From contig NZ_JAJHNP010000013.1 in assembly GCF_020819595.1 (NCBI RefSeq), positions 62,001-126,000 of the forward strand: 64,000 nt of DNA. Direction: 5' to 3'. This document shows positions 37,887 through 46,351 of this stretch, piece after piece. Positions within the stretch are counted from its first letter, which is position 1; each line of letters starts with the position of its first letter. The stretch comes from Streptomyces barringtoniae. Its GTDB lineage: Bacteria > Actinomycetota > Actinomycetes > Streptomycetales > Streptomycetaceae. Below the pieces are notes generated by a model. The model did no database searches, was not told the DNA's origin, and worked only from the letters and a program-made list of their open reading frames with translations. Made by a program: the position numbers and the translations under genes.

Positions 37887-38669
37887 GCAGGCCATGCTGC
37901 CTGATCGCACTGACAGCGCACAGGGGGTGGACGGCTTCACGAAATATGTCCGACTCGCTGCCCCGCCCCCTGCCCGTGGTCCGGCTGCCTCCGTCCGTCC
38001 CTCCATCGACTGCACTCGGCCGGACCGGGCTTGTTTCTGCGCGCTACGGACCACTCCCGCCCACTCCGGGCTCGTTCCTGGCCGCTCCGGGCAGCTCCGG
38101 GTAGCTCCGGGTAGCTCCTGGGCGAATGTCCGCTCCAGCCCACTCTCGGCCGCTACCGACAGCTCCTGGACGGTGTGACCCGCTCCCGGCCACCCACGGC
38201 CGCGTGACCCCCTCCCGGCCCTTCGCGTCCGACGAGCTCGGAGGGCCGCCGCCCGTCGATGTCGAGGGCAGCGGTTCCCGTGCAGGGTCCCCGCCCACTC
38301 TCGACCGTGCCCGTCCGCCCGGACGACCCACGGCCACTCCCGACCGGCCTTCCCGTACGATCCTCCACCGCCCGAGCCCGCCACCGGCGGCCGTCCTCGG
38401 GTCCGGCCCCCGACCCTCCGCACCCGCGCACGACGCCCGTGCAAGTCCGGCCCCCGACCTTCGGGGCCCACCCAGGGCGCCCGCCCCGCTCCGGCCCTCG
38501 ACCATCCGCGCCCACCCAAGACGCCGCCTACTGCGACCCCGCTCCCCGCCCCCACCACCGGCGCCTGCCCATCCCGACCCCCGCCGCCCCCGCCGCGCCC
38601 GACCACCCCCGTCGGCTCCGTCGCCGCTGTCGGCCAGGCAGCGGCCGGCACCGGCCGGGTTCACCGCGT
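37887..38669. other. 783-base intergenic region, no supported gene
   Basis: Between the pepN start and the chorismate mutase stop. It is very GC-rich and Pro/Arg/Gly-coding in every frame, so open frames on both strands here are artefacts of composition. It contains a decamer tract (38081-38120) and several copies of CTCCCGGCC-type words. The pepN promoter must lie at its left end. Confidence 0.6.
38081..38120. repeat. decamer tandem repeat (GnnGCTCCGG)
   Basis: Four consecutive 10-bp units: GCCGCTCCGG, GCAGCTCCGG, GTAGCTCCGG, GTAGCTCCTG. The period and core GCTCC are the same as in the tract at 22651-22713. Upstream of pepN. Confidence 0.8.
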
Positions 38670-39017
38670 TCAGTCGTCCGTCTCTTGTCCGTTGGCGGTG
38701 TCCTCGGCGATGCGCTCGTGGTGCCGGATGACCTCGGCGATGATGAAGTTCAGGAACTTCTCGGCGAAGGCCGGGTCGAGTTTGGCGTTCTCGGCGAGGC
38801 GGCGCAGCCGCGCGATCTGGCGGGCCTCGCGCGTCGGGTCGGCGGGCGGCAGCTGGTGCACCGCCTTGAGCCGGCCCACCTGTTGGGTGGCCTTGAACCG
38901 CTCGGCGAGCAGGTGGACGACGGCCGCGTCGATGTTGTCGATGCTGTCGCGCAGGCGCTCCAGTTCCTGACGGACCTCGGGGTCCACGGCACCGCTTCCG
39001 GTGTTGCTGGTGGTCAT
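38670..39017 (-). CDS. chorismate mutase (AroQ class)
   Basis: A 115-residue all-helical chorismate mutase that converts chorismate to prephenate on the way to Phe and Tyr. LERLRDSIDNIDAAVVHLLAERFKATQQVG (about 20-49) contains the catalytic Arg and the DxxIVxLLxxR-like helix; the later block PTREARQIARLRRLAENAKLDPAFAEKFLNFIIAEVIRHH is typical. It has no periplasmic signal, so it acts in the cytoplasm. The ATG at 39017 is only five bases after the AraC-type regulator stop, so the two are co-transcribed. Confidence 0.9.
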   Translation of the reverse strand: MTTSNTGSGAVDPEVRQELERLRDSIDNIDAAVVHLLAERFKATQQVGRLKAVHQLPPADPTREARQIARLRRLAENAKLDPAFAEKFLNFIIAEVIRHHERIAEDTANGQETDD

Positions 39018-39022
39018 GCACG

Positions 39023-39940
39023 TCACCCTATGGGTTCTGCGGGCCCGTCCTCCGGGCTGTCCGGAGAGTGGATCATCGGCGGATCGTCCGGCTCCGGTAC
39101 GCGGTCGCTCCAGCCGCCGGGCACGCTGCGGCCCTGCTGGGCGCGGAAGCGGACCGGGGCGAGGCCCACCCGGCGGGTGAACAGCCGGGAGAAGTAGGCG
39201 GGGTCGTCGTACCCGACGCGGCGGGCGACGGCGGCGACGGGCAGCTCGGTGGCCGCGAGGAGTTCCTTGGCGCGGCCGAGGCGGATCCCGAGCAGGTAGT
39301 CCTTGGGGCTGCAGCCGGCGGCCCGGCGTACGGCGCCGCGCAACTCGGCGGGGGTCATGCCGTGCACGCGCGCGTGGTCGGCGACGCTCATCGGCGTGCA
39401 GGCGTCCCGTGCGAGCGCCTGGAGCACTTGGTCGCCGTCCGGCGCGAGGTCGGCGCGGGCCCGGCGCAGCGCGACGAGGAGCTCGTGCACGGCGGCGCCC
39501 GTCTCGACCTCCAGCAGCGGGTTGCCGCGGCGGGCGGCGCGGGCGATGCGGGCGACGACGGCGCGGGGCCCGGAGGCCTCGGAGAGCGGGACGACGGGCC
39601 GCTCGGGTTCGATGTAGCCGAGCTCGGTGTACGTCGCCGTGGCGGGCCCGGCGAAGTCCACGAAGCCCTCGTCCCAGCCGGTGCCGGGATCGGGCGCGTA
39701 GTGGTGGGGCACGCCGGGGGTGAGCCAGAGCAGCGCGGGCGCGGTGACGGTCGTACGGCGGCCGTCGGCGCCCCGGTACCAGCCTCGGCCCGCGCTGATC
39801 ACGACGGCCACGTGGTGGTCGAGGGTGCGCGGGCCGACCGTGGGCAGGGCGCCGTACTGGAGGCCGACGCCGAGGCAGACCAGGCCGAGGCGGTGGTGGG
39901 CGGGGCCGGGGCTGAAGAACCGCATCCAGGTCTGGTACAT
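39023..39940 (-). CDS. AraC-family transcriptional regulator
   Basis: A 305-residue AraC/XylS regulator. The N-terminal cupin-like effector domain (about 1-150) includes HHVAVVISAGRGWYRGADG and LLWLTPGVPHHYAPDPGTGWDEGFVDFAGP, and the C-terminal two HTH motifs (about 185-285) include ELPVAAVARRVGYDDPAYFSRLFTRRVGLAPVRFR. GGGAGGAG sits before the ATG at 39940. It is divergent from the GH35 beta-galactosidase across 112 bases, the common arrangement for a sugar-responsive activator of that gene; its co-transcription with chorismate mutase is therefore unexpected. Confidence 0.9.
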   Translation of the reverse strand: MYQTWMRFFSPGPAHHRLGLVCLGVGLQYGALPTVGPRTLDHHVAVVISAGRGWYRGADGRRTTVTAPALLWLTPGVPHHYAPDPGTGWDEGFVDFAGPATATYTELGYIEPERPVVPLSEASGPRAVVARIARAARRGNPLLEVETGAAVHELLVALRRARADLAPDGDQVLQALARDACTPMSVADHARVHGMTPAELRGAVRRAAGCSPKDYLLGIRLGRAKELLAATELPVAAVARRVGYDDPAYFSRLFTRRVGLAPVRFRAQQGRSVPGGWSDRVPEPDDPPMIHSPDSPEDGPAEPIG

Positions 39941-40052
39941 CGGCGCTCCTCCCGGGCGTGCTGCACGGCGGACTTCCGTCCCCACGTTTTGTCCAAGCAG
40001 CGACGATCTTCGTCCATGGTGTGGACCGCCGGAAGGGGTGAGGCTGGGGCGC

Positions 40053-41810
40053 ATGAGCGAGTTCACGGTGGGGGAATCGGACTTCCTGCTGGACGGGCGG
40101 CCGGTACGGCTGCTGTCCGGGGCGCTGCACTACTTCCGGGTGCACGAGGGGCACTGGCGGCACCGGCTGGCGATGCTGCGGGCGATGGGCCTGAACTGCG
40201 TGGAGACGTACGTGCCCTGGAACCTGCACCGGCCGGTCCCGGGCGGACACCGGGACGTGCAGGCGCTCGGCCGGTTCCTGGACGCGGCCCGTGAGGCCGG
40301 TCTGTGGGCGATCGTCCGGCCGGGCCCCTACATCTGTGCCGAGTGGGAGAACGGCGGGCTGCCGCCCTGGGTGACGGGCGAGCCGGGCACGCGCGTGCGC
40401 ACGCGTGACGAGCGGTACCTGTCCCATGTGGAGCGCTGGTTCCACCGCCTGATGCACGAGGTCGTGCCCCGGCAGATCGACCGCGGCGGCCCGGTGATCC
40501 TGGTGCAGGTGGAGAACGAGTACGGCAGCTACGGCAGCGACACCGGCCATCTGGAGCACCTGGCCGCTCTGCTGCGCGCCGAGGGGGTGACGGTCCCGCT
40601 GTTCACCTCGGACGGCCCCGAGGACCACATGCTGACCGGCGGTTCGCTGCCCGGGGTGCTCGCCACGGTGAATTTCGGCTCCCACGCGCGCGTGGCCTTC
40701 GAGACGCTGCGCCGCCACCGCCCCGACGGCCCGCTGATGTGCATGGAGTTCTGGTGCGGCTGGTTCGACCACTGGGCCGGCGAGCACGTCGTACGGGACC
40801 CGGCAGAGGCCGCCGGCGCGCTGCGGGAGATCCTGGAGTGCGGGGCGTCGGTGAACCTCTACATGGCGCACGGCGGCACGAGTTTCGGCGGCTGGGCGGG
40901 TGCCAACCGGGGCGGCGGCGAGCTGCACGAGGGCCCGCTGGAGCCGGACGTGACGTCCTACGACTACGACGCCCCGGTGGACGAGTACGGTCGCCCGACC
41001 GAGAAGTTCTGGCGCTTCCGCGAGGTGCTGGCCGCGTACCACTCGGGGCCGCTGCCCGAACTGCCGCCGGTGCCCGACCCGTTGGGCCGCCCGGCGGAGG
41101 TGACGCTGGACGTCCGGGCGCCCTTGGGAGACGTCCTGGAGTCGCTGGGCGGCGAGGAGAGAGTCGCCCCCCTGCCGCCCGCCTTCGAGGAACTGCACGT
41201 CACCCGGGGTCTGGTGCGCTACGAGGTGGACGTGCCCGGCCCCCGGCGGCCGTACCCGCTGACCCTGCGCGGGCTGCGGGACCTCGCTGTGGTGTACGTC
41301 GACGGGGAGCGGGCCGGGGTGCTCACCGAGGAGGAGCCGCGGCTGAAGGAGCCCGTCGCGGGCCCCGCGCGCGTGGAGGTGTGGGTGGAGTCCCTCGGGC
41401 GGGTGAACTACGGTCCGCGGTTCGGCGAGGCCAAGGGGATCACCGGCGGCATCCTGCACGAGCGGCAGTATCTGCACGGGGTACGCGCGCGTGGGCTGGA
41501 TCTGTGCGCGTTCGACGACGGCGTGGACGCGGTGCGGTTCGGCGCGCTGCCTCAGGAGGGCGCTTCCGGGCTGTACCGGGGCACTGTCGCGCTGCACGGG
41601 GCCGGGGACGCCCGGCTGGAGCTGCCCGGCTGGACGCGCGGGTTCGTCTGGATCAACGGCTTCAACCTGGGCCGCTACTGGTCGGTGGGCCCCCAGCGGT
41701 CCCTGTACGTGCCCGGCCCGGTGCTGCGGGAGGGCGAGAACGAGGTGTGGGTGCTGGAGCTGCAGGAAACCACCCCGGACCGCCCCGCGCCCCGTCTCCT
41801 TCCCGTGTGA
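40053..41810 (+). CDS. GH35 beta-galactosidase (intracellular)
   Basis: A 585-residue glycoside hydrolase family 35 enzyme releasing terminal beta-galactose. The TIM barrel (about 1-320) begins LLDGRPVRLLSGALHYFRVHEGHWRHRL, with GPYICAEWENGGLPPW (about 90-105), the acid/base Glu in LVQVENEYGSYG (about 150-161) and the nucleophile Glu in MCMEFWCGWFDHW. Beta-sandwich domains follow, ending GFVWINGFNLGRYWSVGPQRSLYVPGPVL. No signal peptide, so it acts on imported oligosaccharides. ATG at 40053; GGGG upstream. Divergent from and probably controlled by the AraC-type regulator. Confidence 0.93.
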   Translation: MSEFTVGESDFLLDGRPVRLLSGALHYFRVHEGHWRHRLAMLRAMGLNCVETYVPWNLHRPVPGGHRDVQALGRFLDAAREAGLWAIVRPGPYICAEWENGGLPPWVTGEPGTRVRTRDERYLSHVERWFHRLMHEVVPRQIDRGGPVILVQVENEYGSYGSDTGHLEHLAALLRAEGVTVPLFTSDGPEDHMLTGGSLPGVLATVNFGSHARVAFETLRRHRPDGPLMCMEFWCGWFDHWAGEHVVRDPAEAAGALREILECGASVNLYMAHGGTSFGGWAGANRGGGELHEGPLEPDVTSYDYDAPVDEYGRPTEKFWRFREVLAAYHSGPLPELPPVPDPLGRPAEVTLDVRAPLGDVLESLGGEERVAPLPPAFEELHVTRGLVRYEVDVPGPRRPYPLTLRGLRDLAVVYVDGERAGVLTEEEPRLKEPVAGPARVEVWVESLGRVNYGPRFGEAKGITGGILHERQYLHGVRARGLDLCAFDDGVDAVRFGALPQEGASGLYRGTVALHGAGDARLELPGWTRGFVWINGFNLGRYWSVGPQRSLYVPGPVLREGENEVWVLELQETTPDRPAPRLLPV

Positions 41811-41868
41811 CCGGCCGCCCGCCGCGCCTACAGTGGAGAGGAGTTCCGGCGTCTTTGGGGGTGCGGAC

Positions 41869-42750
41869 GTGGCGAACGGCGGACCGGTCCAGCACGGTAG
41901 TCCGCACCTGGAGACGGTGCGGGCCGCCGTCACGGCGCTGTACAAGCGGTTGTCCTGGACCACCGTCCAGACGTTTTCGACCAGCCTGGCCCCGGCCGAC
42001 GTGGCCTTCTGCGACACCGACGACCTGCATCTGGGCGCGCAGCGGGTGGCCCGCGAAATCGTGCGGCACTTCCGGCTGCCGGACGCGCGGCTGATCGTCG
42101 GCTTCCGGGAGATGACCCACGCGGCGAACGTCGAACTGGCGGCGGGACCCGAGTACTTCGTGGAGCTGAACGACCGTTTCCGCGCCCACCGCCGGGACAT
42201 CGGCGCGGCACTCGCCCACGAGGTGGCGCACGTGTACCTCCACCGCCTGGACCTCTCCTTCCCCACCACGGCGGAGAACGAAATCCTCACGGACACGGTG
42301 ACGACGTATCTGGGCGCGGGCTGGCTGCTGCTGGACGCCTTCCGGGAGGACGCGGTCTCCTCGCAGAAGCTCGGCTACCTCACCCCGGAGGAGTTCGGGT
42401 ACGTCCTGGCCAAGCGGGCGCTGCTCTTCCACGAGGACCCCTCGGTGTGGTTCACCAGCCCGCAGGCCTACGACGCGTACGGCAAGGGGATGGCCCTGGC
42501 CCGCCGGGACGAGCAGCAGCCGCCGCTGACCGGGGCCGGCTGGGCGGGGCGCCGGCGGTACGCCCACGACCGCCGGCACGCGCCCGGTGTCCAGCCGGCC
42601 GGCCCCTACGCCTTCAGCCCCGACCCTTCCGGCCATCTCCGTGTGTCCTTCCCCTGCCCTACCTGCCACCAGCGGATCCGGATCCCGGTGAAGGGGCGGG
42701 TACGGGCGCGGTGCGGTCTGTGCCGGACGGTGCTGGAGTGCGACACCTAG
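41869..42750 (+). CDS. HEXXH metalloprotease-like protein with C-terminal zinc ribbon
   Basis: A 293-residue protein of unknown family. Residues 117-121 are HEVAH, and about 19 residues later TAENEILTDTVTTYLG supplies a Glu/Asp suitable as third ligand, the gluzincin arrangement. The C-terminal 40 residues form a zinc ribbon, with CPTCHQ and CGLC about 20 residues apart, linked by basic strands. Between them is a Tyr/Arg/Gln-rich linker (about 205-245). No signal peptide or membrane helix, so it is cytoplasmic. The GTG at 41869 has GGGGG eight bases upstream. It follows the beta-galactosidase after 58 bases and may be co-transcribed. Confidence 0.7.
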   Translation: MANGGPVQHGSPHLETVRAAVTALYKRLSWTTVQTFSTSLAPADVAFCDTDDLHLGAQRVAREIVRHFRLPDARLIVGFREMTHAANVELAAGPEYFVELNDRFRAHRRDIGAALAHEVAHVYLHRLDLSFPTTAENEILTDTVTTYLGAGWLLLDAFREDAVSSQKLGYLTPEEFGYVLAKRALLFHEDPSVWFTSPQAYDAYGKGMALARRDEQQPPLTGAGWAGRRRYAHDRRHAPGVQPAGPYAFSPDPSGHLRVSFPCPTCHQRIRIPVKGRVRARCGLCRTVLECDT

Positions 42751-42760
42751 GTTCACGGCA

Positions 42761-42789
42761 CCACGCTGGGGGCCGGAGCCCCCAGGTGG
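42761..42789. terminator. bidirectional terminator, metalloprotein / MFS gene
   Basis: An 8-bp stem (42766-42773 with 42778-42785) with a CGGA tetraloop extends by CCAC/GTGG past one bulged G. It lies 10 bases from each of the two convergent stop codons (42750 and 42799). Confidence 0.85.
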
Positions 42790-42798
42790 CCCGGTGTG

Positions 42799-44238
42799 TC
42801 AGCCGAGGTCCTCGGACACCGCCCGCCGGGGAAGCGCCGCGCACAACCCCGCGCACACCACGAACGCCCCGGTCACCCACGGCATCGCAGCACCCAACGC
42901 CCCGGTCATCCCCGTGGACACCCGCCCGAAGAACACCGTGCCGACCACGGCGGCCCCCAGCGCTCCCCCGAACTGCTGAGCCGTCGAGAAGATCCCGGAC
43001 GCCCCACCGGCCAACTCCCCCGGCACCGCCGACAGCACCACGTTCACCAGCGGCACCACCAGGAACCCGAGCCCGGCCCCGGCGATCAGCAGCCCCGGCA
43101 CCATCGGCCACGCCCCGGTGTGCGCGGCCGGCGCGCCGTCGACCACCGCTCCGACCCAGCCGAAGCCGCCCGCCATCAGCAGCGCCCCGGCACCGAGGAC
43201 CAGCCGCCCGTACCGTACGGCGAGCCCGTCCGCGGCGGGTGCGGTGAGGAGACCGCCGGCCGAGAAGGCGACCGTCACCAGCCCGGCCTGCATCGGCGTG
43301 TACCGCTCACCGGCCTGCAGCCAGACCGCGAAGACCAGGAAGAAGCCCTGCATGCCGACGGAGAACAGCAGTTGGACGAGCACGCCCAGGGAGAACGCGG
43401 GGAGCCGGAAGGCGCGGGCCGGCAGCAGCGGCACGGTGCCGGGCCGGTGGCGCCGCGCCTCGTACACGCCGAGCCCCACGACCGCCACCACACCCGCCCC
43501 GAGGCAGACCCAGCCCCACAGCGGCCAGCCGTTCTCCCGGCCCTGCACCAGCGGCAGCACGATGGCGACCAGCCCGCCGGCGAGCAGCAGGCTGCCCAGG
43601 ACGTCCGGCCGGCCCGCCGACCGATCACGCGTGGCCGGCACCAGCAGCAGTCCGCCGACGAAGGTCGCCACGGCCACCGGCACGTTCACCAGGAACACCG
43701 AGCGCCAGCCCCAGCCGAACAGGTCGGCGTCGGTGAGCACCCCGCCGAGCAGCAGCCCGACGGCGGAGGCGAAGCCGGCGACGGCGCCGTACATCCCGAA
43801 GGCGGCGCCGCGTTCCTTGCCCTGGAAGAGGGTGCGGAACGAGCCGATCACCTGCGGCACCAGCACGGCGGCGAGGACGCCCTGGACCGCCCGTGCGGCG
43901 ATCAGCTGTCCCGGCGACTGGGCGATTCCGCAGGCCAGACTGGCCAGCCCGAAGCCGGCGGTGCCGGCGAGGAAGAGCGGGCGGCGGCCGATGCGGTCCC
44001 CGAGGTGGCCGGAGACGATCAGGGCGGCGGCGAAGCCCAGCAGATAGGCGGAGACGAGCCACTGCAGGTCGCTGGCCGAGGCGTGCAGGTCCCGGCTGAC
44101 CGACGGCACGGCCACGTTGACGATCGTGCCGTCCAGCAGGTCCATGAGCGCCGCGATCATCATCACGACGGCGGCCGCCCAGCGGCGCGGATGGGGTTCC
44201 GCCGTTGTGGGGGCGGGTTCGGCGAGCGTTGCGGACAT
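42799..44238 (-). CDS. MFS drug-efflux transporter (DHA2, EmrB/QacA type)
   Basis: A 479-residue, 14-helix multidrug exporter of the DHA2 family. Motif A is GHLGDRIGRRPLFL (about 78-91), and motif C-like PGQLIAARAVQGVLAAVLVPQVIGSF lies near helix 5. The N-terminus ALMDLLDGTIVNVAVPSVSRDLHASASDLQWLVSAYLL is the usual DHA2 helix 1-2 signature. It exports hydrophobic drugs by proton antiport. Its promoter is shared with the divergent MarR regulator and contains two near-identical operator sites. The final 10 residues read ALPRRAVSEDLG. Confidence 0.93.
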   Translation of the reverse strand: MSATLAEPAPTTAEPHPRRWAAAVVMMIAALMDLLDGTIVNVAVPSVSRDLHASASDLQWLVSAYLLGFAAALIVSGHLGDRIGRRPLFLAGTAGFGLASLACGIAQSPGQLIAARAVQGVLAAVLVPQVIGSFRTLFQGKERGAAFGMYGAVAGFASAVGLLLGGVLTDADLFGWGWRSVFLVNVPVAVATFVGGLLLVPATRDRSAGRPDVLGSLLLAGGLVAIVLPLVQGRENGWPLWGWVCLGAGVVAVVGLGVYEARRHRPGTVPLLPARAFRLPAFSLGVLVQLLFSVGMQGFFLVFAVWLQAGERYTPMQAGLVTVAFSAGGLLTAPAADGLAVRYGRLVLGAGALLMAGGFGWVGAVVDGAPAAHTGAWPMVPGLLIAGAGLGFLVVPLVNVVLSAVPGELAGGASGIFSTAQQFGGALGAAVVGTVFFGRVSTGMTGALGAAMPWVTGAFVVCAGLCAALPRRAVSEDLG

Positions 44239-44267
44239 GGCGGTCTCCTCGGCTACTCGGAAGATTT

Positions 44268-44289
44268 ATTTCGTTCGACCTAACGAAAT
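44268..44289. promoter_or_regulatory. operator O1 of the MarR/MFS divergent promoter
   Basis: A perfect 8-bp inverted repeat, ATTTCGTT and AACGAAAT, around a 6-base centre. The half GTTCGACCTAACGAAAT (44273-44289) is repeated with one change 52 bases later. It lies 29 bases from the MFS start codon. Typical MarR-dimer binding geometry. Confidence 0.75.
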
Positions 44290-44324
44290 AGTTGCACCGA
44301 TACCGCCGCGCCCGCAAGTCGTTA

Positions 44325-44341
44325 GTTCGACCGAACGAAAT
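44325..44341. promoter_or_regulatory. operator O2 of the MarR/MFS divergent promoter
   Basis: GTTCGACCGAACGAAAT, identical to positions 44273-44289 except one base. It contains the small palindrome GTTCG-AC-CGAAC and ends 18 bases before the MarR start codon, overlapping the expected -10 region. Confidence 0.65.
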
Positions 44342-44359
44342 TTTTGCTAGCCTGGGGAT

Positions 44360-44842
44360 ATGGCACAGGCAGAGGAGAAACCGGACGAGACGGCGCGCTC
44401 CGAGACGTTGCAGCAGCTCATGGACGTCGGCCGGGTCCACAGCGGGGTCACGGTCATGTTCCACTCGGCCGTCGCCGCCAAGCAGGGGCTGAACGCCACG
44501 GAGGAGAAGACGCTCGACCTCCTCCAGCGGCACGGCCCGCTCACCGCGAAGGACCTCGCCGAGCTGACCGGACTCGCGCCCGCCTCCGTCACCGGACTGC
44601 TCGACCGGCTGGAGGCCAAGGACTTCGTCCGCAGGGTCAAGCACCCGACCGACAAGCGCCGGGTGCTGGTCGAACTGAACGAGGAGAAACTCGCCGAGCT
44701 GGCGGGGTTCTTCGAGGACTGGGCGCGGGACATCGTCGAGGCCTGCGAGGAGTTCAGCACGGACGAGCTGCGGACCGTCATCCGCTTCCTGTCCGTCATG
44801 AGCGAGCGCCAGCGCGCCGCCGCGGCCCGCCTGACCGGCTGA
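44360..44842 (+). CDS. MarR-family transcriptional repressor
   Basis: A 160-residue winged-helix regulator. Recognition region LTAKDLAELTGLAPASVTGLLDRLEAKDFVRRVKHPTDKRRVLVELNEE (about 64-112) contains the wHTH helices and the wing with the D-K-R-R motif conserved in MarR proteins. The flanking N- and C-terminal helices dimerise. It sits divergent from the MFS exporter, with two operators in the 121-base gap, so it most likely represses both, with ligand-induced release. ATG at 44360; GGGGAT upstream is a weak ribosome site and the transcript may be near leaderless. Confidence 0.92.
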   Translation: MAQAEEKPDETARSETLQQLMDVGRVHSGVTVMFHSAVAAKQGLNATEEKTLDLLQRHGPLTAKDLAELTGLAPASVTGLLDRLEAKDFVRRVKHPTDKRRVLVELNEEKLAELAGFFEDWARDIVEACEEFSTDELRTVIRFLSVMSERQRAAAARLTG

Positions 44843-44854
44843 ACGCAGGCGGTT

Positions 44855-45466
44855 CTAGTCGCGTACGGCGATCCCGTCCAGCACCATCGACAGGTACTGG
44901 CGGGCGATCTCCTCGGGGCTGTGCCCGCCGCCGGGCCGGTACCAGGAGGCGGCGACCCACACGGTGTCGCGCACGAACCGGTAGGTGAGGCGGACGTCGA
45001 GGTCGGCGCGGAAGACATGCTCGGCGACCCCGCGTTCCAGCGTGCCGAGCCAGGCCTTCTCGAACCGCACCTGCGACTCGGCGAGGAACGCGAACCGCTC
45101 CTGGGCGACGAGCTGCCTGCTCTCCTTCTGGTAGATCGCGACGGCCGCGCGGTGCCGGTCGATCTCCCGGAAGGACTCGGTGACCAGCGCCTGAAGCGTC
45201 TCGCGAGGCCCGAGTCGGGAGGCGAGGACGGTGTCGTAGCCGTCCCACAGCTCGTCGAGGAAGGTCCGCAGGATCTCCTCGAGCATCGACTCCTTGGAGT
45301 CGAAGTGGTAGTACAGGCTGCCCGCGAGCATCCCGGCGTGGTCGGCGATCCTGCGGACGGTGGTGGCGTTGTAGCCGTGCTCGGCGAAGACCTCGGCGGC
45401 GATGCCGAGGAGTTCACCGCGCCGGGCCGCCGCCACGGTCACCTGGGGCTTCTTCTTGGTCGGCAC
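44855..45466 (-). CDS. TetR-family regulator (KstR2-like)
   Basis: A 203-residue TetR/AcrR regulator. The HTH at about 14-60 reads RRGELLGIAAEVFAEHGYNATTVRRIADHAGMLAGSLYYHFDSKESMLEEILRTF, very like mycobacterial KstR2, which controls late cholesterol-ring catabolism genes. The C-terminal domain (70-203) shares the W-D-G-Y and Y-R-P-G-G-G motifs of that subgroup. Its ligand is probably an acyl-CoA thioester. GTG at 45466, with TGGGG upstream. It is 23 bases downstream of the VWA gene on the same strand, and its start region contains AACCGTTTGAAACAAT. Confidence 0.88.
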   Translation of the reverse strand: MPTKKKPQVTVAAARRGELLGIAAEVFAEHGYNATTVRRIADHAGMLAGSLYYHFDSKESMLEEILRTFLDELWDGYDTVLASRLGPRETLQALVTESFREIDRHRAAVAIYQKESRQLVAQERFAFLAESQVRFEKAWLGTLERGVAEHVFRADLDVRLTYRFVRDTVWVAASWYRPGGGHSPEEIARQYLSMVLDGIAVRD

Positions 45467-45489
45467 GACCCCATTGTTTCAAACGGTTG

Positions 45490-46215
45490 TTAGGGACTCC
45501 GTACGACGCCCGCGGCGCGCGCGGCGGCCAGCCACTTCTGGAACTCGCCGACGAGCCGGTCGTACAGCTCGGCGTCCGAGACGCGGCGCGGGTCCTCGCC
45601 GGCGTGGAAGAACCCGGCGTTGTCCACGATCCGCTTGTCCGGCACGGCCAGCTCGTCCAGCTTCCGCAGGAACTCGAACTGCCGGCTGCCCGGGTCGCCG
45701 AAGCCGACGAACTGCCAGAACAGCGGGAGCCGCGCCGCCTTGCACAGATAGCGCTCGGCGGCGGGCTTGCTGACCGGGCCGCCGTCGGTCTGGAAGACGA
45801 CCAGGGCGGGGTCGGTGGCGCCGCTGTCCAGGTAGTGGTCGATGACGGCGTCCATGGCCAGGTGATAACTGGTCCTGCCCATGTGACCGAGCCCGGCCAC
45901 GATCCGCTCGACGCTGCCCTCGTGGTCGTCGAGGGCGATGCCGGTGACCGCGTCGACGTCCGTGGAGAAGAACACCACCGGCACCCGGCCGTCGTCGTCC
46001 AGGTGCGCGGACAGGCCCAGCACCCGGTCGGCGAGCGCCTGCACGCTGCCGTCCGCGTAGTACGGCTTCATCGAGCCGGAGTGGTCGATCACCAGGTAGA
46101 CGGCGGCGCGCAGGCCGTCCAGGCCGTGCTTGGCGAGCGAGACCCCGGCCGACCTGTAGGCGCCGACGAGCGCGGGCGCGGTCTCCGCCACCTTGCCGAG
46201 ACTGATCGCGGCCAT
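45490..46215 (-). CDS. VWA-domain protein (TerF-like)
   Basis: A 241-residue von Willebrand factor A protein of the tellurium-resistance/TerF-C-terminal type. The metal-ion-dependent adhesion motif is DHSGSM (about 46-51), followed by FFSTDVDAVTGI and VVFQTDGGPVSKPAAE, giving the T and D positions of MIDAS. It lacks the TerD-like N-terminal half. TerF-type proteins associate with TerD/TerC membrane complexes; the partner here is unknown. ATG at 46215, with GAGGGGGGA upstream; a longer frame to 46278 is open but has no ribosome site. Probably co-transcribed with the TetR gene. Confidence 0.85.
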   Translation of the reverse strand: MAAISLGKVAETAPALVGAYRSAGVSLAKHGLDGLRAAVYLVIDHSGSMKPYYADGSVQALADRVLGLSAHLDDDGRVPVVFFSTDVDAVTGIALDDHEGSVERIVAGLGHMGRTSYHLAMDAVIDHYLDSGATDPALVVFQTDGGPVSKPAAERYLCKAARLPLFWQFVGFGDPGSRQFEFLRKLDELAVPDKRIVDNAGFFHAGEDPRRVSDAELYDRLVGEFQKWLAAARAAGVVRSP

Positions 46216-46351
46216 GGTCCCCCCTCGGATTTCCGGGAAGCTTATGTGATCACCGGCCCCTGTTGTCGCTCCGGTCACACCAGTTCGCTATTTTGTTCGC
46301 CGCCGTCCCCACCGGCTCACCCCGTCCCGACCTTCCTCCAAGGAGCCGGCC

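Noticed and set aside
38126..38731. Pro/Arg-rich open frame in the pepN-chorismate mutase gap
   Set aside because: All six frames here are low complexity; no ribosome site or biased codon use. It also overlaps the chorismate mutase gene.
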